Assembly (NCBI RefSeq): GCF_028473665.1
Contig: NZ_CP098774.1
Coordinates: 186,001 to 250,000, forward strand
Direction: 5' to 3'
DNA: 64,000 bases
Source: Sphingomonas sp. QA11
Lineage (GTDB): Bacteria; Pseudomonadota; Alphaproteobacteria; Sphingomonadales; Sphingomonadaceae
Part shown: positions 8,504 to 17,541 of the stretch, in pieces
How positions within the stretch are numbered: position 1 is the first letter of the stretch
How the letters are laid out: each line of letters starts with the position of its first letter
Program-made: the position numbers and the translations under genes
The notes under the pieces: generated by a model
Databases searched by the model: none
Seen by the model: only the letters and a program-made list of their open reading frames with translations
What the model was told of the DNA's origin: nothing

Positions 8504-9295
8504 TCAGGGCTTCGCCGGAACCGGCGGCGCTGCCGCCGCGGGCGTGGCGGCCGGCGCGTCGAACTGCTTCAGCGCGTTGCGGGCATTGCGGGCCGGCTCG
8601 CTCTCCGGCCTCTGCCTCACCGCCATATTCCATGCGGCCTTGGCACCGGCCTCGTCGCCAGCAGCGGCCGCGATGTTGCCGGCTTCGAGCTGGACCGAAG
8701 GATCGTCGCCGGCAAGCTTGATCGCCTCGGCAATGTCCTTCTTCGCGCGTGGCAGGTCGTTCGTGCGCCGCGCCAGCGTGGCCGACAACAGCCAGGCGAG
8801 CGGATCGGCCGCGGCGTCGACAAGGGCCCGGTCGAGATCGGGACGCGCGCTGGCCAGGTCGCCGCCCGCGACGAAGGCGCGGGCACGATCGAGGTTCGCC
8901 TCGCCACGCTGCATGCCCTCGAGCGTGCCCGCGGCCAGCGCTGCATTGAGCGCGCCGCGCGCCTTCATCGCCTCGCCGCCTGCCAGCCAGGCATTACCGG
9001 CCTGCGCCCAATAATTCGCCGCGCGCTTGTCCCGCGCGATCTCCCCGCCGCGCGCCGCCGCCTCGAACTCTGCCGCCGCAGCGGTCCAGCGGCCCTGGTT
9101 GGCGTAGGAGATGCCGAGGCATTGATGCGACAGGAAACCGCCGCCGTCGCGCTGCCAGCGTCCAGCCTCGTCTTCAGCGGCGTGCGGATCGTTTTCGGCG
9201 AGACCCACGCAGCGGTCGAAGCGTTGCTCCACCGGGTCCGGCGGGCCGGCGACCGGGGCGGCTTGAGCGGCGAGCAGCAACAGGGGCAGGATCAT
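8504..9295 (-). CDS. Exported TPR-repeat protein
   Basis: About 263 residues, starting with a hydrophobic signal segment ([17 protein letters not shown]). Helix-turn-helix tetratricopeptide-like repeats follow: [59 protein letters not shown] and AATLARRT-type units. An Ala/Pro-rich tail ([14 protein letters not shown]) ends the protein. It is probably a periplasmic scaffold for protein contacts; no partner can be named. Its ATG overlaps the stop of the upstream alpha/beta-hydrolase gene (ATGA), so the two are translated as a pair. Confidence 0.8.
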   Translation of the reverse strand: MILPLLLLAAQAAPVAGPPDPVEQRFDRCVGLAENDPHAAEDEAGRWQRDGGGFLSHQCLGISYANQGRWTAAAAEFEAAARGGEIARDKRAANYWAQAGNAWLAGGEAMKARGALNAALAAGTLEGMQRGEANLDRARAFVAGGDLASARPDLDRALVDAAADPLAWLLSATLARRTNDLPRAKKDIAEAIKLAGDDPSVQLEAGNIAAAAGDEAGAKAAWNMAVRQRPESEPARNARNALKQFDAPAATPAAAAPPVPAKP

Positions 9296-10020
9296 AGGCG
9301 TTGGATCACATCCTCGACCGCCCGGATGAGCAGCGCGATATCGGCATCGCGCGACAGGCGGTGGTCGCCGTCCTTGACGAGCAGAGTCTGCACATCGGCT
9401 GAACGCAGCAGTTCGGCAAGCCGGACGGTGCGATGCCACGGCACGTCGAGATCGGCCTGGCCCTGCAGCAGCCGCACCGGGCCATTGAAGGCAATCTCCC
9501 CCGACATCAGCCGATTCGCCTCGCCCGATTGCCAGAAGCGTGACGTATAGACGGTCGGCTGGTCGGCATAGATCGACGGCCGTTCGATCCGACCATTCTG
9601 CAGCAGCGCCAGCTTCTCGTCGGTCGTGAAGCCCCAGTCGGTGAAATCGGGAGCCGGCGCGATGCCGACCAGCCCCGCCACCCGATCAGGCCGGTCGCGC
9701 GCGACGAGCAGCATGAGCCAGCCGCCCATCGACGATCCGACCAGGACGACGGGCCCGGCAACTGTCCGGTCGACCATTTCGAGCACGTCGTCGCGCCAGC
9801 CGGCCAGCGTCTGCTCCTCGAACGCACCCTCGCTCTGCCCGCATCCGGCATAGTCGAACCGCAGGAATGAGCGCCCGGTCGCCTTCGCCCATGCCTCGAG
9901 CGCGGTGGCCTTGCTGCCCGTCATGTCGGAGGCATAGCCGGGCAGGAACATGACCGTCGGGCCGGTACCCTCGGTGAGGTGATAGGCGAGGGCGGGGCGG
10001 GTGGGCACGGGGTCAGTCAT
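9292..10020 (-). CDS. Alpha/beta-hydrolase (ABHD10-like serine hydrolase)
   Basis: A 242-residue alpha/beta-hydrolase. The nucleophile elbow is VLVGSSMGGWL (Ser). The oxyanion region is VMFLPGYASDMTGSK. The catalytic Asp is probably in LQGQADLDVPW and the His in VKDGDHRLSRD. The closest recognisable type is the ABHD10/BioH-like group of cytosolic esterases and thioesterases; the natural substrate is unknown. Stop and start overlap with the TPR gene downstream. A GC hairpin of the dispersed palindrome type lies immediately upstream of the start. Confidence 0.85.
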   Translation of the reverse strand: MTDPVPTRPALAYHLTEGTGPTVMFLPGYASDMTGSKATALEAWAKATGRSFLRFDYAGCGQSEGAFEEQTLAGWRDDVLEMVDRTVAGPVVLVGSSMGGWLMLLVARDRPDRVAGLVGIAPAPDFTDWGFTTDEKLALLQNGRIERPSIYADQPTVYTSRFWQSGEANRLMSGEIAFNGPVRLLQGQADLDVPWHRTVRLAELLRSADVQTLLVKDGDHRLSRDADIALLIRAVEDVIQRL

Positions 10021-10345
10021 GGGCGGCCCATTACATCACCCCTCCCGTTTCGGGGAGGGGCTTGAGCGATCAGAAGCTGAAGAGCTTGTTATTGTTGTCG
10101 AGCCACTCCAGCGCTTGTTCCACAGGTGATCGACAGGCCAAGGCGAGCGACACCAGCAAGCGTGCGCCACAGAATAGGACCAGCCGAACGCGAAGGCCTG
10201 CGCAGTCGATCCGAATATCGAGCGAACGCTGCGGTCATTTGATGTCAAAGACCGGAAAGCTGAAACCTGTCATTATCGGGTGTGTCTTTTAGCGCTCGCG
10301 TGCCTGGGTATCGGGGATATGTCGGAGCGCATATGGGAGATCGAG
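10021..10345. other. Intergenic region with REP hairpin and possible gene remnant
   Basis: This 325-bp gap holds a GC hairpin (10039-10046 with 10053-10060) of the CCCCTCCC family. On the minus strand at about 10070-10220 there is a start-less open stretch ending SPVEQALEWLDNNNKLFSF before a TGA. That end reads like a real protein C-terminus, but it has no plausible start codon or known domain. It may be the 3' scrap of a decayed gene. Nothing else was recognised. Confidence 0.35.
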
Positions 10346-10726
10346 ATGGACGATCGAGCAGCACGCTCGGCGCTGAAGCGCCATTGGGATGCGTCGGACG
10401 CCAGCGATTTCGAGGCCGAGCACGAAATCTACCACGAGGATGCCGTCCTCGATTATCCGCAGTCGGGCGAGCGAATTCGCGGACGACGCAACATTCAGGA
10501 GAGTCGATGCGCCCAGCCAAACAAGAAGCGCTTCGCGGTGCGACGAATAGTGGGCAGCGGCGATCTCTGGGTAACGGAGTTCGTCCTGACATATGACGGC
10601 AAGCCCTCATATGTCGTGAGCATCATGGAGTTCCGCGAAAGACTGGTAGCGCATGAGACTCAGTATTTCGCCGATCGATTTGAACCGGGGCCAACGCGCG
10701 CGCACCTCGTCGAGCAACTTCCCTGA
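10346..10726 (+). CDS. SnoaL-like / NTF2-fold protein
   Basis: A 126-residue NTF2-fold protein. RSALKRHWDASDASDFEAEHEIYHEDAVLDYPQ is the usual helix-then-strand opening of SnoaL-like domains, where a cone-shaped pocket binds a small ligand, and YVVSIMEFRERLVAHETQYF is the central strand pair. The chosen ATG 10346 has GGGAG six nt upstream; an in-frame ATG at 10319 would add nine residues. Family members may be enzymes (polyketide cyclase, steroid isomerase) or binding domains; no catalytic residue assignment is possible from this sequence. Confidence 0.75.
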   Translation: MDDRAARSALKRHWDASDASDFEAEHEIYHEDAVLDYPQSGERIRGRRNIQESRCAQPNKKRFAVRRIVGSGDLWVTEFVLTYDGKPSYVVSIMEFRERLVAHETQYFADRFEPGPTRAHLVEQLP

Positions 10727-10913
10727 CCTTGGTAAAATTGAAGCTGCGGGCAGCTCCCGGCGATGAGTCTAACCGCCGTCGCCGCCCGGGCAGAGCGATC
10801 GGGTTGCCTTGGCGGTTCTATTTCGCATCTGTGAAGGCCGTGAGCGCGGCGGGCGCGAGGCGCCAGTGGCAGCGCCGGTTGACCTCGCGCGATCCGGCGG
10901 TTCATCTCGCGCG

Positions 10914-11435
10914 ATGATCGAGACACCCAACCTGATTCTACGCCCGCACCGGCTTGAGGATTTCGAGCCGTGGTTCGCCATGTATGGCGACGAAGAGCTG
11001 TTTCGCTTCATTGGCGCGCCGAAGCCGTCGCGAGAGGACGCGTGGAACCGGCTGCTGCGCTATGCTGGCCATTGGTCGCTGCTCGGCTATGGCCTGTTCG
11101 CGGTGTTCGACCGGACGACCGGCGCGTTCCTGGGCGAGGTGGGACTGGCTGATTTCCATCGCGGGCTCGGTGACCAGTTCGATCCCTTCCCCGAAGGCGC
11201 CTGGATCATGGCGCGCGCGACGCACGGACGCGGGCTTGCGCTCGATGCGGTGACGGCGGCGCATGAATGGATCGACCGGGTCCGCGCACCCGCCCGCACC
11301 GTGTGCATCATCAATCCGGAAAATGCAGCCTCGCTGCGGCTGGCCAGCAAGCTCGGTTACCACGAGTTCGACCGCGCTTCCTACAAGGACAGGGTCTGCG
11401 TGATGCTGGCGCGCACCGCATCGGCGCCGTGCTGA
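10914..11435 (+). CDS. GNAT family N-acetyltransferase (RimJ/RimL-like)
   Basis: A 173-residue GNAT protein. Typical features are the opening strand TPNLILRPHRLEDFEPW, the central strand GLFAVFDRTTGAFLGEVGL, the acetyl-CoA pyrophosphate loop region ATHGRGLALDAVTAAHEW and the closing NPENAASLRLASKLGY. It resembles the RimJ/RimL type that acetylates N-terminal or small-molecule amines with acetyl-CoA. The start at ATG 10914 discards a non-homologous basic extension. The next GNAT gene begins inside its 3' end (7-nt overlap), so this is a tandem pair probably born from duplication. Confidence 0.87.
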   Translation: MIETPNLILRPHRLEDFEPWFAMYGDEELFRFIGAPKPSREDAWNRLLRYAGHWSLLGYGLFAVFDRTTGAFLGEVGLADFHRGLGDQFDPFPEGAWIMARATHGRGLALDAVTAAHEWIDRVRAPARTVCIINPENAASLRLASKLGYHEFDRASYKDRVCVMLARTASAPC

Positions 11436-11962
11436 TCGAGACGGCGCGCCTGACGATCCGTCCCTGGCTGCCGCGCGACCTGCCCGGCTGGGCCGCGATC
11501 AACGCCGATCCGGAGGTACGGCAATTCTATTATCCGGCACTGCTGACGCGGGAGGAATCGGACGCTGAAATCGACCAGTGCCTGAAGCACCTGCACGATC
11601 ATGGATTCGCCTTTCTCGCGATCGAGCGGCGTGACGATAAGGCGCTCGTCGGCGGTGCGGGTCTTTCCTGGGCTGATGGCTTCCCCGGTGGCCCCGCTGT
11701 CGAGGTCGGGTGGATTTTGGCACGCCGATTCTGGCGGCGGGGCTATGCCCGGGAAGCGAGTCAGGCATGGCTCGCGCACGCCTGGTCCATCGGGCTGGAG
11801 CGTGTGGTGGGCTATACCTCGACGATCAACCACCCGTCGCGCGCGCTCATGGAGGCGCTTGGCATGTCGCGGAACGCGGCGGATGATTTCGCCGATCCCA
11901 CCGTGCCGCCAGGCGATCCGCTTTCTCCTCATGTGCTCTATCAGATCGACAGGCCGTCCTGA
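11429..11962 (+). CDS. GNAT family N-acetyltransferase (second of tandem pair)
   Basis: A 177-residue GNAT protein starting at GTG 11429 (reads LIETARLTIRPWLPRDLPGW), overlapping the previous GNAT gene by 7 nt. Motifs are FAFLAIERRDDKALVGGAGL, the CoA-binding FWRRGYAREASQAW and the closing STINHPSRALMEALGM. It is the RimJ/RimL-like subtype. The order and overlap imply one mRNA with coupled translation. The substrate is unknown. Upstream in-frame ATG codons would produce a sequence that is only a shifted reading of the first acetyltransferase, so they are rejected. Confidence 0.87.
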   Translation: MLIETARLTIRPWLPRDLPGWAAINADPEVRQFYYPALLTREESDAEIDQCLKHLHDHGFAFLAIERRDDKALVGGAGLSWADGFPGGPAVEVGWILARRFWRRGYAREASQAWLAHAWSIGLERVVGYTSTINHPSRALMEALGMSRNAADDFADPTVPPGDPLSPHVLYQIDRPS

Positions 11963-12002
11963 GACCGGACTGGCATCCGAGCCGCGCGGCATGCGGCAAA
12001 GG

Positions 12003-13016
12003 TCAGTAGAGATTGTCCTTATAGTCCTTCTCTAGCCCCTTCTTCAGCAGGCCGGCGACCCCGGGGACCGCCAGGGCGGCGACCGCCAGCCTCGCGCCGA
12101 GGCCGGCGTCGCGGTTGAGCTTGATATGGTCGAGGAACAGGGCCGCCGGATCGATCGCGGGGGGCTCGGCCGGGGCCGGCCACAGGCATGCTCGTGCCAG
12201 CACCGCGCTTGGGCGAAGATCGACCGTCATGTCGGATACGCCGATCGCGAGGAGCGGCGTCTTGCCCTGTACCGCGAACCGCGCGCGCGCCGCCGGATCG
12301 GTCGTCAGCGTCGCCTTACCGCGGACGGTGGCGACCATCGGCGATCCGGGGACGATCAACGCCAGCGCGACCCCGGGCTGGGCGACGATGTTGCGGAAGC
12401 TGTCGACCCGCCGGTTGCCCGGCCGGTCGGCGAACCAGAGCATGTCCTGATCGAGCTGCGCCATGCAGTTGGCCGGGTCGCCCTTCGGGCTCAGATCGGC
12501 ATGTCGCTCGGCACTGATCGTTGCCAGCGCCATGAACCGGCTGGCAGCGATGAAGGCGGGGGCGTCCGGCGCGATGTCGACAGGGGCCGCCGACCAGAAA
12601 TCGGACCGGATCAGCGCCTTGGCGCAGTGGCCATAGCATTCCTCGACGTCGATACGGACGTCGTCAGCTCCGACCGCCGCCACCCTGCCGTTGACGCGCA
12701 ACGTCTCGCGGATGCCGGGAATGAGGAACAGCGCGCCGAACGGCGCACCGGCGTGCAATCCGGCCGCGTCATCGACAAAGCATAGCGGCACGCGCAGTTC
12801 GGCGGCGCTGCCGCTTGCGAACCCCGGGGCGCCGCCCGCCAGCGTGATGCCAACGGCTGAACGGTCGCCGAACCCGGCGAACATCAGCGGCGATGCGGCG
12901 ATCCAGCGAAGCGCGCCATGGTCGAGATGGTCGATGACCTTCAGGTCCATCGTCGGCGGGGTCTTGCCGATGACATCCTCAAGCGTGGCGATGCTGTCGA
13001 TGGTCGTTCCGCTCAT
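12003..13016 (-). CDS. Pyridoxamine-phosphate-oxidase-like (split-barrel FMN) protein
   Basis: A 337-residue protein. The central and C-terminal parts look like an FMN-binding split barrel of the PNPOx-like superfamily: FIAASRFMALATISAERHADLSP, MLWFADRPGNRRVDSFRNI and VALALIVPGSPMVATVRGKA. An N-terminal half (VPLCFVDDAAGLHAGAPFGALFLIPG) appears to be a second, related barrel. The C-terminus ends in a short hydrophobic segment and a basic tail (GVAGLLKKGLEKDYKDNLY). The ATG overlaps the stop of the PepSY gene (ATGA). As the last gene of the TonB-receptor unit it is a candidate cytoplasmic flavin reductase for imported iron chelates; this is inference from context. Confidence 0.78.
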   Translation of the reverse strand: MSGTTIDSIATLEDVIGKTPPTMDLKVIDHLDHGALRWIAASPLMFAGFGDRSAVGITLAGGAPGFASGSAAELRVPLCFVDDAAGLHAGAPFGALFLIPGIRETLRVNGRVAAVGADDVRIDVEECYGHCAKALIRSDFWSAAPVDIAPDAPAFIAASRFMALATISAERHADLSPKGDPANCMAQLDQDMLWFADRPGNRRVDSFRNIVAQPGVALALIVPGSPMVATVRGKATLTTDPAARARFAVQGKTPLLAIGVSDMTVDLRPSAVLARACLWPAPAEPPAIDPAALFLDHIKLNRDAGLGARLAVAALAVPGVAGLLKKGLEKDYKDNLY

Positions 13017-14512
13017 GCCGTCCTCCGATCTCCCGCCAGGGCGCGCCAGCCGAGCGCGGCGGTCGTCAGCAACAGGCATGCATCGACCGCCCAGGCGACG
13101 GGATCGCTGCCGGGAAGCAGCACCGCATGGAGGATCGCGGCGAGCGCGGCGGCGATCCCGGCGATGAGCGCCAGTGCCTTCGCCAGCGGGCGGACAGCCG
13201 TCAATGCCGATGCGGCGAGCGCCAGCAGGGTGACGACGCACCAGACCCAGACCAAAGCTGTCACGCCGGGGTGGAGCGCGATGGCGGCCAGCGCCGCCAC
13301 GGCGAGGGCCGCGGGCTGGCCCCAGATCACGCTCGTCCACACGCGTTCCCAGCCGGGCGCCGGGCGGCCCTTGTCGCGACGGCGCGCGAGCCAGATGGTG
13401 ACGCCGCTCGCCGCCAGATAGGTGAGGCCGAGGCCAAGCAGCGCATAGCCGATCTTGACGATCCCGCCGCCGAACCAGCCGAAGTGAAGCGTCCCGATCG
13501 ATGCCAGGATCTGCTCGCCCAGATTGTTCGCGGCCGCATGCTTGGCATGATAGAGCGTGCCGTCGCGGCGAAAGGCATAGGCATCGGTCTTCGACAGGTG
13601 CCCGCCGCCCCGGTCGACGTTGAACAGCGCGGCGCTGCCCCGTTCGGTCGGGTGCTCGATCAGGATCAGGTCGGTGCGCCCGCCCGGTGCCAGGCGCGAG
13701 ACCTGGGCGAACATCGGCTGAAGGTCGATCACCGGGGCAGGGCGGGCATCTTCTTTCGGCTCGGCGGGGATGAACAGGGCATAGACCTTGCCGACATCGC
13801 CCTGGAACAGCGCCATGCCAAGCACCCCGACGATCAGCGTGGTGAGGCCGAGCACCGCGCCGGTCAGCGACACGGTGACATGGAAGGGGAGTGCCCAGAC
13901 GCCGAGCCGGTTGTGCAGGTCGGCCTCCTGCAATCGTTTCGATCCACCCAGCCGAAGGTGGAACGCGTCGCGGAAGATGCGCGGATGCGCGAGCAGGCCG
14001 GAGATGAGCGAGGAGAGAAGCGCCACGCCGGTCAGTCCGACGAGGAAGATTCCCCAGGTCTTTGGCAGATGCAGGTTGATGTGGAGACGAGTCAGGAACT
14101 CGGTCCAGGGTGTCTTGCCTTCCGCCACCAGGCGCCCCTCGGCATCGGCGATCCAGGCCTGGGTGCCCCTGGCCGTATCGATGCTGACGAGCAATCGCGG
14201 CAGGTCCGGGCCGGGCATCTGGATATAGCCATGTTCGATGGCTGGTCCGGCGCGGCCCACCGCCGCGGTCAGCGCTGCCTGCACTGCTGCGGGCGAGGCT
14301 GAATCGATGCGCGGCGTGCCGGCATGCTCCCAGCGTTCGAATTCGTGCGCGAACACGGCGATGCTGCCGGTCAGGCAGACGAGATAGATGACTGCCGCGA
14401 AGGCGAGGCCAAGCGCGCTGTGCCCCTTCAGCACCGCACGTACGAAATCCGCCGGTACCTTGGGCCAGATCGGCTTGCGGGTGCCGGCCGGGGTAGTTCG
14501 CGTGTCGGTCAT
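13013..14512 (-). CDS. PepSY-associated transmembrane protein
   Basis: A 499-residue inner-membrane protein of the PepSY_TM type. A first membrane helix is near residues 30-55 (GLAFAAVIYLVCLTGSIAVF), then comes a periplasmic PepSY-like domain. LHINLHLPKTWGIFLVGLTG is a helix with paired His, further helices follow (GAVLGLTTLIVGVLGMALF), then a second periplasmic segment and HFGWFGGGIVKIGYALLGLG. A C-terminal set of four hydrophobic segments completes it. Proteins of this family next to TonB receptors are thought to reduce ferric siderophores or haem-like ligands using membrane-bound haem. ATGA overlaps join it to both neighbours. Confidence 0.88.
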   Translation of the reverse strand: MTDTRTTPAGTRKPIWPKVPADFVRAVLKGHSALGLAFAAVIYLVCLTGSIAVFAHEFERWEHAGTPRIDSASPAAVQAALTAAVGRAGPAIEHGYIQMPGPDLPRLLVSIDTARGTQAWIADAEGRLVAEGKTPWTEFLTRLHINLHLPKTWGIFLVGLTGVALLSSLISGLLAHPRIFRDAFHLRLGGSKRLQEADLHNRLGVWALPFHVTVSLTGAVLGLTTLIVGVLGMALFQGDVGKVYALFIPAEPKEDARPAPVIDLQPMFAQVSRLAPGGRTDLILIEHPTERGSAALFNVDRGGGHLSKTDAYAFRRDGTLYHAKHAAANNLGEQILASIGTLHFGWFGGGIVKIGYALLGLGLTYLAASGVTIWLARRRDKGRPAPGWERVWTSVIWGQPAALAVAALAAIALHPGVTALVWVWCVVTLLALAASALTAVRPLAKALALIAGIAAALAAILHAVLLPGSDPVAWAVDACLLLTTAALGWRALAGDRRTA

Positions 14513-15087
14513 GCGAACCCCTTCAGGATCGACGCGCCGAAGCCGAACAGGGCGGTTCCGACCAGCACGGCGGTCGCCCGGAGGATGCGATTGTCAGCCA
14601 GTGTCCACGCCATCGCGCCGCCCCAGACGACGGGGACGAGGAGCCCGCCGATCAGCAGCCGGGTCTGCGGCGCGCCGGGTACCCAGACGGCATAGCAGAT
14701 GCCCACCGCCAGCGCGGCCACCATCCCGATCGGGCCAGCAAGCAACCAGCGCAGCAAACCGCGCCAACGGGTCGAGGGGCGTTCGAGCGGCTCGGGCGCC
14801 AGGCTGTCGGACGCGGCGCGCCCGGCCCTTGCCGCGCGGACCGTGGCCCGGCTGGCGATCAGCGCCAGGACCGCGACTGAGGTGAGGGTGACCGCGATGA
14901 ACGGCCCCCGCACTGGCCCGAGCAGCCATGCCGGCCATGCCATGGTGGCGAGGATGGCCGCCCATCCGCCCCAGAGATAGGGGCGGCGGGCCTCGATCCT
15001 CACCTGCCACGCGCGGCGCAACAGCCAGCCGCCGACCGCCGCGCCGGCGACGATCGGCGTGCCGGCGACGAGCGGATCGATCACCAT
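14509..15087 (-). CDS. Membrane protein of the PepSY/TonB receptor operon
   Basis: A 192-residue protein with about six hydrophobic segments (for example GWAAILATMAWPAWLLGPVR, FIAVTLTSVAVLALIAS, GLLRWLLAGPIGMVAALAVG, LLIGGLLVPVVWGGAMAW). No family was recognised. Similar small multi-spanning proteins accompany PepSY proteins in other proteobacterial iron-uptake loci. Its stop overlaps the PepSY start (ATGA) and its start overlaps the TonB-receptor stop by 7 nt, so it is almost certainly co-translated and part of the same machine. Confidence 0.72.
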   Translation of the reverse strand: MVIDPLVAGTPIVAGAAVGGWLLRRAWQVRIEARRPYLWGGWAAILATMAWPAWLLGPVRGPFIAVTLTSVAVLALIASRATVRAARAGRAASDSLAPEPLERPSTRWRGLLRWLLAGPIGMVAALAVGICYAVWVPGAPQTRLLIGGLLVPVVWGGAMAWTLADNRILRATAVLVGTALFGFGASILKGFA

Positions 15088-17351
15088 TTGGTCTCGAGCG
15101 CGACGCCAACGACGCGCGGATTGCCCAGCACGGCGCGCGGCAGGTTCGCGACGCCATATTGGATGTAGCCCTTGTCGAAGATGTTGCTGGCGAAGACCGA
15201 CAGGTTCCAGTGCTTGATCTCATAGCCGATCCGGCCATTGACCAGCGTGCGGCCGTCGATTCGAGTCCTGGATTGCGGCACGCTCGCCTCGGAGAAGACG
15301 GCGCTGCGATAGTTCGCGTTGAGGTTGGCGCTGAAACCGCCGCCGAAGCGCAGATTCGCGCCGCCCGACATTGTCCAGTGCGGGGCGTAGGCGAATTCAA
15401 GGCCCGACAGGTCGGTGAAGCTGCCGACATTGACGGTGAAGCTGTCGAACTTGGTGCGGGTATGGCCGGCGGACGCATACCAGTCGAAAGCCGGGCTGAC
15501 CCGGTGCGCGGCTTCAAGCTCGAACCCGTAGAGGTGGGACTTGCCTGCATTGACCGTGTGGTAGTCATACAGGTTCAGGCCGAAATTGACCAACGTCTGC
15601 TGGTCCTTCCAGTCGACGGAGAAGGCATTGGCGTTGATCGTCAGCGCGCCGTTGAGCCAGGCCGAGCGCAGCGACAGCTCATAGTTCCAGGTGAATTCGG
15701 GGTTGTAGGCGAAGGTCCGCGAGCGTGCGGTGTTGGTGCTCGACCCGCCGGAGCGATAGCCGCGCTGCACGGTGAAGGCGGTCTTGATGTCGGGGGTCCA
15801 GGCCATTTCCACACCCAGCTTCGGCAGGAAGGCGTCGAACGTCCGGCGGGTCAGCGGCACCGATCCGCTCGCCTGGGCCACGATCTGCGCGACCCCTGCG
15901 TTGATGCCGGTAATGGCGAGATATAATGGGGAGCCGGCCGGGCCATAATTGGCGGGGTTCGGATAGACGCCCGCAAAGGTCGTTACCTGGTCGAGCGCGA
16001 TCTGGTTCTTCTCATGATCGTAGCGGAAGCCGGCGACGATCGAGAGCTGGTCAGTGAGCTTGAAGCGGCCGTCGCCGAACAATGCCATCGTCTCTACCCT
16101 GGACGGCGAATAGGAGGCATAGTTCACTGGAATCTCCGGCAGCGCCGTCGCGTAGAGGCCGGCGATTGCGTTGGCGGTCGCCGGATCCAGCCCGTTGCCC
16201 TGCAGCAGCGCGGCGATGGTCGAGACTGGGGTCGGCACGCCGACACGGCTGGTCGAGCTGATGCGCTGGTTGCGGTTGTAGTAGAAGGCGCCGATCAGGC
16301 CGCTCAGCCGGTCGCTTTCGTAGTTCAGGCGCACTTCCTGCGAGAAGGTCCTGAAGCGGTTGCTCTGCTCGAACCCGCCTTCATGCGCGGCCGACATGTC
16401 GTTGTCGTAGCGATTGCGTTCGGAAACCTTGTTGTACGAGGAGACGCTGGTCAGCGAAAAGCCGCCGCCGATCTTGTAGCCGAGCTCAAGCGTCGCGATG
16501 TCGGTCTTCGAATCGCTGTCGTTCGGCAGGTCGGACGTGTTGATCCGGTTGTGATAGAAATCGGGCGTGCTGGTATCGGTATAACTGAACGCATAACCGC
16601 CATAGCGCTTGTAGTGCGTATAGCCGAGCCGCGCCTCCAAGCCGGGCAGCGCAGCGGGCGTCCACAGCAGCTTGCCCCGTATGGTGGTCGAATCGAGCGG
16701 ATTCTCGTTGGTCTTGCGCGTCGGATTGTAAGTGAAACCGTCGGCATCGCGCTTTTCGGCGGAGACGCGGAACGCAAGCTCGCCCGGAATGATCGGGCCG
16801 CCGCCCGCGATCGCGAACTGCGATTCATTGGCGTCGCTGTACATCGCCCGTCCGCGGACTTCCCAGTCCATCGTCGGGTCGGCGGTGCGCACGATGACGG
16901 CGCCGGCAAGCGCGTTGAGCCCCTGCAACGTCGATTGCGGGCCGCGCAGGATCTCGACCTGGGCGACGTCCCACAAGTCGGTCGGGGCGGCCTGCAACAG
17001 CGACGCGGGCAGGGCTGCCCCGTCGACATAGACGGTCGCCAGCGCCGCATCGCCGCCACCCGTGACGCCGCGATTGGCGACGCCGCGGATGGTGAAACCG
17101 GATGCACCATAGGTCTCGGTGACGTTGGCGGTGCGCTGGTAGATTTCCTGAAGGCTCAGGATATTCTCCTGCTGCACCCGGCGCGGCGTCGTCACCGCGA
17201 CGCTGGTGGTCGTATCCTGAAGCGAGCGATGGGCCTTTTCGCCGATAACGATGATATCGTCGCTGCCCGGCTCACCGATCTCCTGCGCCGTCGCATATCC
17301 GCTTGAACACAAGGCCCAGACACTCGCCGCCGTTAGTAGAGCTCCGCGCAT
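15081..17351 (-). CDS. TonB-dependent receptor (iron-chelate type)
   Basis: A 756-residue outer-membrane receptor: signal peptide (MRGALLTAASVWALCSSGYA), plug domain with DDIIVIGEKAHRSLQDTTTS (TonB-box-like start), VEILRGPQSTLQGLNALAGA in the plug, then a 22-strand barrel ending in an aromatic C-terminus (VVGVALETKW). It energises uptake of a large ligand across the outer membrane via TonB-ExbBD. It is the first gene of a four-gene unit with the membrane protein, PepSY protein and PNPOx-like protein. A Fur-like dyad at 17390-17418 lies just upstream, so iron-repressed expression is probable. The exact siderophore cannot be read. Confidence 0.92.
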   Translation of the reverse strand: MRGALLTAASVWALCSSGYATAQEIGEPGSDDIIVIGEKAHRSLQDTTTSVAVTTPRRVQQENILSLQEIYQRTANVTETYGASGFTIRGVANRGVTGGGDAALATVYVDGAALPASLLQAAPTDLWDVAQVEILRGPQSTLQGLNALAGAVIVRTADPTMDWEVRGRAMYSDANESQFAIAGGGPIIPGELAFRVSAEKRDADGFTYNPTRKTNENPLDSTTIRGKLLWTPAALPGLEARLGYTHYKRYGGYAFSYTDTSTPDFYHNRINTSDLPNDSDSKTDIATLELGYKIGGGFSLTSVSSYNKVSERNRYDNDMSAAHEGGFEQSNRFRTFSQEVRLNYESDRLSGLIGAFYYNRNQRISSTSRVGVPTPVSTIAALLQGNGLDPATANAIAGLYATALPEIPVNYASYSPSRVETMALFGDGRFKLTDQLSIVAGFRYDHEKNQIALDQVTTFAGVYPNPANYGPAGSPLYLAITGINAGVAQIVAQASGSVPLTRRTFDAFLPKLGVEMAWTPDIKTAFTVQRGYRSGGSSTNTARSRTFAYNPEFTWNYELSLRSAWLNGALTINANAFSVDWKDQQTLVNFGLNLYDYHTVNAGKSHLYGFELEAAHRVSPAFDWYASAGHTRTKFDSFTVNVGSFTDLSGLEFAYAPHWTMSGGANLRFGGGFSANLNANYRSAVFSEASVPQSRTRIDGRTLVNGRIGYEIKHWNLSVFASNIFDKGYIQYGVANLPRAVLGNPRVVGVALETKW

Positions 17352-17389
17352 TCTTGTTCCCCCGTTTGACCGGGCGGATAGTAATCCCG

Positions 17390-17418
17390 CTATTGCGAGT
17401 CAATCTCATTCTCAATAG
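17390..17418 (-). promoter_or_regulatory. Candidate Fur box upstream of the TonB receptor operon
   Basis: On the minus strand the site reads TTGAGAATGAGATTGACTC within an imperfect dyad (CTATTG at 17390 and CAATAG ending 17418). Aligned by hand with the 19-bp E. coli Fur consensus, 12 of 19 positions match. It lies about 40-65 bp before the receptor ATG, where the promoter should be. Iron control fits the operon content. Confidence 0.55.
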
Positions 17419-17541
17419 TGACAGGCCGATTCAGGCGTACAGGCAGGTCGCCCAAGCGGCCTGTGTGATTGATCGATAACGTCGGGGATGCGGCTGTTCC
17501 GTCGTGAATCCGGAACAGCGGAGGACAGTCGAAGGCGGCCG

